Positions 6,481 through 10,274 of a stretch of DNA of 10,274 bases are shown here, piece by piece. Source of the stretch: Rickettsiales bacterium (lineage in GTDB: Bacteria; Pseudomonadota; Alphaproteobacteria; TMED127); NCBI GenBank assembly GCA_002706585.1, contig PALU01000029.1, positions 24,465-34,738 on the forward strand, given 5' to 3'. The stretch's first letter is position 1. The number at the start of each line of letters is the position of its first letter. The translations under genes and the position numbers were made by a program. Below the pieces are notes generated by a model. It saw nothing but the letters and a program-made list of their open reading frames with translations. It had not been told where the DNA came from and did no database searches.

Positions 6481-7063
6481 AAAGAAATTTACTTTATTAC
6501 TTTTCACAATGTTCTTTTTTGAGCTGACTTCTTGTGAGACTATTACTGAGACTTTCAATGAGCTTGCTGGTTTTGATAAACAGGATATGGAAGAAGATTA
6601 CTACTCAGAAGTTCCTGAACTAGTTTTACCTCCTGATTTTGGAAAGAAAGTTACTAGTAGTCCAACTAAAAGAAATATGCAAAATAGGCAAATGTCAATA
6701 AGACCACAGTTTCAAAACACAGCTCCAACAGTAAATCCACGAGTAACTAATTATGTAGCTCCAAATCTTTCATCTTCCTCCCCTACACCATCACATTCTT
6801 TAGAGAAATTTAAAAATAATAGAAAATTTACAATAGGTCAGTGGGTTTATAACCAATATGTTGATGGTTTTAAGAATGGGAATGTTTATTATAGGCCTAT
6901 TTATGATAAAGGATATAATTTCTCGAGAAGATATGTTCCTGAGCAAAATATCTATTCCATTCCAAATAATATCCCATACAATCAAGGTTCTTTTTCTCAG
7001 GCACCTGTTGTGAATGATTCATCTAATTTTAACTCATTTGAAGAATTACCTATTTTAGAATAA
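6467..7063 (+). CDS. Small lipoprotein, possible BamF (DUF3035-like)
   Basis: With the start at ATG 6467, the product is 198 residues. Residues 1-22 form a lipoprotein signal peptide (basic RKK at 5-7, hydrophobic core 8-19) ending in the lipobox LTSC, so Cys23 is the predicted lipidation site, followed by Glu. At 48-58 the segment EVPELVLPPDFG resembles the short conserved APLxLPPDF stretch of DUF3035 lipoproteins, which include BamF, an alphaproteobacterial accessory of the BAM outer-membrane assembly complex. The remainder (60-198) is rich in Asn, Ser, Pro and Tyr and shows no domain I recognise; residues 117-160 are the most globular-looking part. Position agrees with BamF: downstream of lspA and directly before the M16 pair. 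It overlaps the previous gene by 14 nt and abuts the next. The lipoprotein call is strong; the BamF assignment rests on one short motif and gene order. Confidence 0.8.
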   Translation: MILTRKKFTLLLFTMFFFELTSCETITETFNELAGFDKQDMEEDYYSEVPELVLPPDFGKKVTSSPTKRNMQNRQMSIRPQFQNTAPTVNPRVTNYVAPNLSSSSPTPSHSLEKFKNNRKFTIGQWVYNQYVDGFKNGNVYYRPIYDKGYNFSRRYVPEQNIYSIPNNIPYNQGSFSQAPVVNDSSNFNSFEELPILE

Positions 7064-8377
7064 ATGAGATTAGTTTTACTAATTCTTTGTCTATTATTTT
7101 GTTCTGAATATTCATATTCAAAGAAAATTTTTAACGCTGAAGAATTTTCTTTAGATAATGGTTTAAAAGTAATTGTAGTTGAAAATAAAAGGGCACCAGT
7201 TGTTTCTCAGATGATTTGGTATAAATTTGGATCAAGTGTTGAAAAAATTGGTAAAAGCGGTCTAGCTCATTTCATGGAACACTTAATGTTTAAAGGAACA
7301 AAAAGATTCCCCAAAAGTTACTATTCAAATTTCTTATCAAAAATTGGTGGGACTGAGAATGCATTTACAAGCTATGATTATACAGCTTATTATCAAATTT
7401 TTCCTAGTGATAAAACTGAGAAAATAATTGAAATGGAAGCAGATAGAATGAAAAATCTTTCATTAACAAAAAAAATGGTTGAAATTGAGAAAAAAGTTAT
7501 TTTGGAAGAAAGGTTTCAAAGAGTTGAAAGTGACCCCTCGTCATTGCTTGATGAATCTATGAGGAGTATTTTATATCCTAATAGCTATTATGGAAGACCA
7601 ATTATTGGATGGAAGTCAGAAATAGAGAAATTGAATTATGAAGATGTAATTAATTTTTACAAAAAGAATTATTCTCCTAACAATGCAATTTTAATTTTAA
7701 CTGGCGACATTACTCTAAAAGAAGCAAAAAAAATGGTAAAAAAATATTATGGTGATTATAAAAAATTGCCTAATGAAAATAATTTTATTGTTAAAGACCC
7801 TGATATCAGAACATTAGTGATTTCAGAGCATACAAATAGGGATATTAAACAACCGATTTGGAAAAAACTTTACAGAGTAAATTCATATACAGAGTCTATT
7901 ATTAATGGGATTGCACTTGATATTGGCCTAAGAATAATACTAGGAGGGTCAACGAGTATACTTTATGATAACCTTGTTAATCAAAAAAAAATTTTTTCAA
8001 TGGTAGGTGGTTTTTACCAAGGATTAGCAAAAAATGGTGGATATGCCTATTTATATGCAATTCCTGTCAATGATTTAAGCACAATTGAGGTTAATGATAT
8101 TCTAACCAAAGAGATTGAATTGGCTATCGATAAAAAAATAATGCCTGATATGCTGGAGATTGAAAAAAAAAAATATTTTTATAGTTCTATTTATAGAATG
8201 GATGGAATTATGAAGCCTGCAGAAATAATTGGAGAAGCACTTAGTGTGGGTTTGAAAATAAATGATATTAAGAATTGGAATAAAAAAGTAGATAAATTGA
8301 AAATTGAAGACATAAAAAAAGCTCTCAAAGCATTTTTAAATAATAAAAATTTTGTTATAGGAGGCTTGAAAAATTGA
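7064..8377 (+). CDS. M16B zinc metallopeptidase, catalytic subunit, periplasmic
   Basis: A 437-residue M16 (pitrilysin/insulinase superfamily) protein with an N-terminal signal peptide, about residues 1-19, so likely periplasmic. The inverted zinc motif HxxEH is present as HFMEH at 69-73, giving zinc ligands His69 and His73 and catalytic Glu72. The distal glutamate ligand is in VILEER at 145-150, most likely Glu149 by the usual spacing. Other family marks are the preceding GKSGLAH, GGTENAFTSYDYTAYY at 95-110, and YYGRPIIGW in the region after 170. The C-terminal half has the M16 fold, but the Arg/Tyr substrate-binding pair is absent: the aligned positions are Val305 and Ser312. The family degrades or processes peptides in a clamshell formed by two halves. 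Start ATG abuts the stop of the lipoprotein gene with no Shine-Dalgarno. Its stop overlaps the start of its partner gene by 4 nt. Confidence 0.93.
   Translation: MRLVLLILCLLFCSEYSYSKKIFNAEEFSLDNGLKVIVVENKRAPVVSQMIWYKFGSSVEKIGKSGLAHFMEHLMFKGTKRFPKSYYSNFLSKIGGTENAFTSYDYTAYYQIFPSDKTEKIIEMEADRMKNLSLTKKMVEIEKKVILEERFQRVESDPSSLLDESMRSILYPNSYYGRPIIGWKSEIEKLNYEDVINFYKKNYSPNNAILILTGDITLKEAKKMVKKYYGDYKKLPNENNFIVKDPDIRTLVISEHTNRDIKQPIWKKLYRVNSYTESIINGIALDIGLRIILGGSTSILYDNLVNQKKIFSMVGGFYQGLAKNGGYAYLYAIPVNDLSTIEVNDILTKEIELAIDKKIMPDMLEIEKKKYFYSSIYRMDGIMKPAEIIGEALSVGLKINDIKNWNKKVDKLKIEDIKKALKAFLNNKNFVIGGLKN
8359..8364 (+). promoter_or_regulatory. Strong Shine-Dalgarno for a TTG start
   Basis: AGGAGG at 8359-8364 is a full-strength ribosome-binding site, 9 nt before the TTG at 8374. 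It fixes the otherwise weak TTG as the start of the second M16 gene. The only other nearby TTG, at 8366, is out of frame and too close. Most other genes in this window lack any clear ribosome site, so this one stands out. Confidence 0.85.
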
Positions 8378-9666
8378 AATTTATTTTACATTGCTTTTTT
8401 TTAATCATCTTTCTTGCAAAGAATGTTAATTCTCTTGATTTTGAGGAAATAAAATCTGATAAAGGTATTAATTTTTGGTTTGTAGAAGATAAATCAGTAC
8501 CAATCATAAGTTTAAGTTTTAGTTTCAAAGGTGGAGCATTCAATGATCCTTTGGGAAAGGAGGGGGTGTCAAATTTGATGACCTCACTTTTAGATGAAGG
8601 AACTAATAAAATGACATCAATTGATTTTAAACAATCCATGAAATTAAATGGTATAAAATTATTTTTTTCAACACAGAAGGATAAAGTTGAAGGAACATTT
8701 CAGGTTATATCTTCAAATAAAAAAAAGGGATTTCAGTTATTGTTTGACGCAATTAATGAACCATCTTTTGAAAAAAATGAGATTGTAAAAGTTAAAAATC
8801 AAATCCAATCAAGTATTAAAATTGATGAATCAAATATTTCAAATCTTGCTTCAATGAAATTTAATGAGAATTTTTATATAAATCATAATTTTTCAAGAAT
8901 TAACAAAGGTACAATAAAATCATTAGAGAAAATCAAAAGACAGGATATCAAAAAAATTCATAAAAGGAATTTCTCATTGTCTAATTTAACACTTGGAGTT
9001 TCTGGTGATATATCTAAAAATGAGATTGGTAAATATATTGATCTTGTGTTTGGTGAATTACCCAGATTTAATGAAAATGAAGATATACCAAAATTTGAGT
9101 CATTAAACATAGGAGAAAAATTATTTGATATAGAAACACCTCAAACAGCTGTAGTTTTTGGTCAGCATGGTTTAGAAAGAAATAACGAAGATTTTTTTGC
9201 TGCAAGGATTGTAAATTATATTTTAGGTGGAGGTAGTTTTCAGTCAAGGTTATATAAAAATGTTAGAGAAAAAAAAGGTCTTGTATATTCAATTTATTCA
9301 TATTTACTGCCATATAGAAATGATGGAATTATTATTGGGGGGTTTCAAACAAGAAATGAATCAGTAAATAAGGTAATAAAAATGATTAGAGATGAATGGA
9401 AAAGAATCAAAAACAAAGGAATATCTAAAGAAGAATTGGATAATGCAAAAGCATATTTTAAGGGTTCTTTTTCAAGAAATTATACAAGTACAATGTCAAT
9501 TGCAAATTTACTTGAAATAGTTCAATATTATAGATTAGGTACAGATTATTTTAAAAAAAGAGATGAAATAATTGATAAATTAGACTTGGATTATGTAAAC
9601 AAAGTTGCGTCAAAAACTTTTGATGAGAAAAAACTTTTTTTCATGATTGTTGGAAAACCAAATTAG
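8374..9666 (+). CDS. M16B peptidase homologue without zinc ligands, partner subunit
   Basis: A 430-residue M16-family protein with a signal peptide (about 1-20), thus likely periplasmic like its neighbour. At the position of HxxEH it reads NLMTS (Asn67, Thr70, Ser71), so it cannot bind catalytic zinc. It does keep the C-terminal Arg/Tyr pair that M16 enzymes use to hold the substrate backbone: Arg298 and Tyr305 in VREKKGLVYS, with the preceding GGGSFQSRLY block. The upstream protein has the reverse pattern, so the two probably form a heterodimer with one composite active site, as in mitochondrial processing peptidase and known bacterial M16B pairs. Start is TTG at 8374, sharing TTGA with the upstream stop (4-nt overlap), supported by AGGAGG. 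The next in-frame ATGs are too far in and would remove the signal peptide. The stop is TAG, one base before the pgi ATG at 9668. Confidence 0.92.
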   Translation: MKFILHCFFLIIFLAKNVNSLDFEEIKSDKGINFWFVEDKSVPIISLSFSFKGGAFNDPLGKEGVSNLMTSLLDEGTNKMTSIDFKQSMKLNGIKLFFSTQKDKVEGTFQVISSNKKKGFQLLFDAINEPSFEKNEIVKVKNQIQSSIKIDESNISNLASMKFNENFYINHNFSRINKGTIKSLEKIKRQDIKKIHKRNFSLSNLTLGVSGDISKNEIGKYIDLVFGELPRFNENEDIPKFESLNIGEKLFDIETPQTAVVFGQHGLERNNEDFFAARIVNYILGGGSFQSRLYKNVREKKGLVYSIYSYLLPYRNDGIIIGGFQTRNESVNKVIKMIRDEWKRIKNKGISKEELDNAKAYFKGSFSRNYTSTMSIANLLEIVQYYRLGTDYFKKRDEIIDKLDLDYVNKVASKTFDEKKLFFMIVGKPN

Positions 9667-9667
9667 A

Positions 9668-10274
9668 ATGTATTTTAAACAAAACTTATTTAATGTTGAT
9701 GATAATTTACTTAAAAGAAATAAAAATATTTTCGAATCTGTTAAAAAAAATCTTTTTGAAAAAATACAAAAAAAAGAGTTTGGATTTATAAATAATCTTA
9801 AAAAGAATGATTTAAAAGTTTTAGAAAAAGTCTCCAAGAAATTATTGAAATTTGAAAATATTTTATTTTTGGGAACAGGGGGGTCTAGCCTAGGCGGAAA
9901 AACTCTTGCATCTATGAAAAAAGAATTTGTTCTAAAAATAAAAAATCCTAAAATATTTTTTATTGAAAATATTGATGAACAGCCCATTCACGACCTTTTG
10001 AAAACTATTAATCTCAGAAAAACAGCTGTAGTTGTAATTTCAAAATCTGGAGAAACATTAGAAACATTAGGTCAATATTATTTAATTTTCAATGAAATGA
10101 AAAAAAAGAAAATCTCTGTTGAGGGTAAGTATTATATTTTGACTGAAAATAAAAGTAGTACATTAAAACAAATACAAGAAAACGAAAAATTTTATTTTAT
10201 TGAACACGATAAAAATGTTGGAGGAAGATATTCAGTTTTTTCTATCGTTGGATTATTGCCAGCCAAACTATGTG
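9668..10274 (+). CDS. pgi: Glucose-6-phosphate isomerase (3' end beyond window)
   Basis: ATG at 9668, one base after the upstream stop, opens a frame that continues for 202 codons to the window edge. The product interconverts glucose-6-phosphate and fructose-6-phosphate in glycolysis and gluconeogenesis. Visible family motifs are the first SIS-domain phosphate site LFLGTGGSSLGG at 66-77, VVVISKSGETLET at 121-133 (the phosphate-binding serine/threonine cluster), and DKNVGGRYSVFS at 181-192, which holds the conserved GGR(Y/F)S signature. The N-terminal extension before the SIS domain is short compared with the E. coli enzyme, fitting the compact bacterial/archaeal-like Pgi type with SKSGET in place of SKTFTT. 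Only a weak GGAAAA precedes the start. The catalytic Glu and His/Lys of the C-terminal part lie outside the window, so activity cannot be checked. Confidence 0.93.
   Translation, partial: MYFKQNLFNVDDNLLKRNKNIFESVKKNLFEKIQKKEFGFINNLKKNDLKVLEKVSKKLLKFENILFLGTGGSSLGGKTLASMKKEFVLKIKNPKIFFIENIDEQPIHDLLKTINLRKTAVVVISKSGETLETLGQYYLIFNEMKKKKISVEGKYYILTENKSSTLKQIQENEKFYFIEHDKNVGGRYSVFSIVGLLPAKLC

Noticed and set aside
6800..6985. Short minus-strand open frame inside the second lipoprotein gene
   Set aside because: Isoleucine-rich antisense translation, no start context, contained entirely in a supported gene.
8355..8639. Minus-strand open frame across the M16 gene junction
   Set aside because: Antisense to the signal peptide and N-terminus of the second M16 protein; no recognisable motif.
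9610..9987. Minus-strand open frame antisense to the end of the second M16 gene and the start of pgi
   Set aside because: The plus strand encodes clear pgi motifs there; the antisense translation is a Phe/Ser/Lys-rich shadow.

Overview
The window is a very AT-rich, densely packed bacterial chromosome segment carrying one truncated minus-strand gene and nine plus-strand genes, the last also truncated. The set ribF-ileS-lspA, then small lipoproteins, a pair of M16 peptidases and pgi, together with the AT bias, tiny or negative intergenic gaps and sparse Shine-Dalgarno sites, suggests a genome-streamlined alphaproteobacterium of the SAR11/Pelagibacterales kind. That placement is an inference from gene order and composition, not from a marker-gene comparison.

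Layout. Positions 1-1013 (minus) hold most of an exported PQQ-dependent sugar dehydrogenase. A 58-bp AT-only-looking divergent spacer follows. From 1072 a plus-strand run begins: a MaoC-like (R)-enoyl-CoA hydratase, ribF (FMN/FAD synthesis), ileS and lspA, all abutting or overlapping. The only sizeable gap on this strand (5679-5781, 103 bp) contains a consensus -35-like hexamer but no convincing -10. Then come two proline/asparagine/glutamine-rich lipoproteins overlapping by 14 nt, an active-site M16 zinc peptidase, a partner M16 protein without zinc ligands that starts at TTG, and the first 202 codons of a glucose-6-phosphate isomerase.

How the genes fit together. lspA encodes signal peptidase II, and the next two genes encode lipoproteins that would be its substrates. 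The second carries a 'PELVLPPDFG' segment resembling DUF3035/BamF lipoproteins, which occupy this lspA-to-M16 position in other alphaproteobacteria, so the region 5214-9666 reads as an envelope-biogenesis and periplasmic proteolysis block. The two M16 proteins look like complementary halves of one enzyme: one has the HxxEH zinc site, the other has the Arg/Tyr pair. ribF, ileS and pgi are core metabolism.

I found no mobile element, CRISPR array, phage gene, RNA gene or clear intrinsic terminator. I see no strong candidate for a wholly new system; the most interesting part is the pair of poorly conserved lipoproteins between lspA and the M16 pair.
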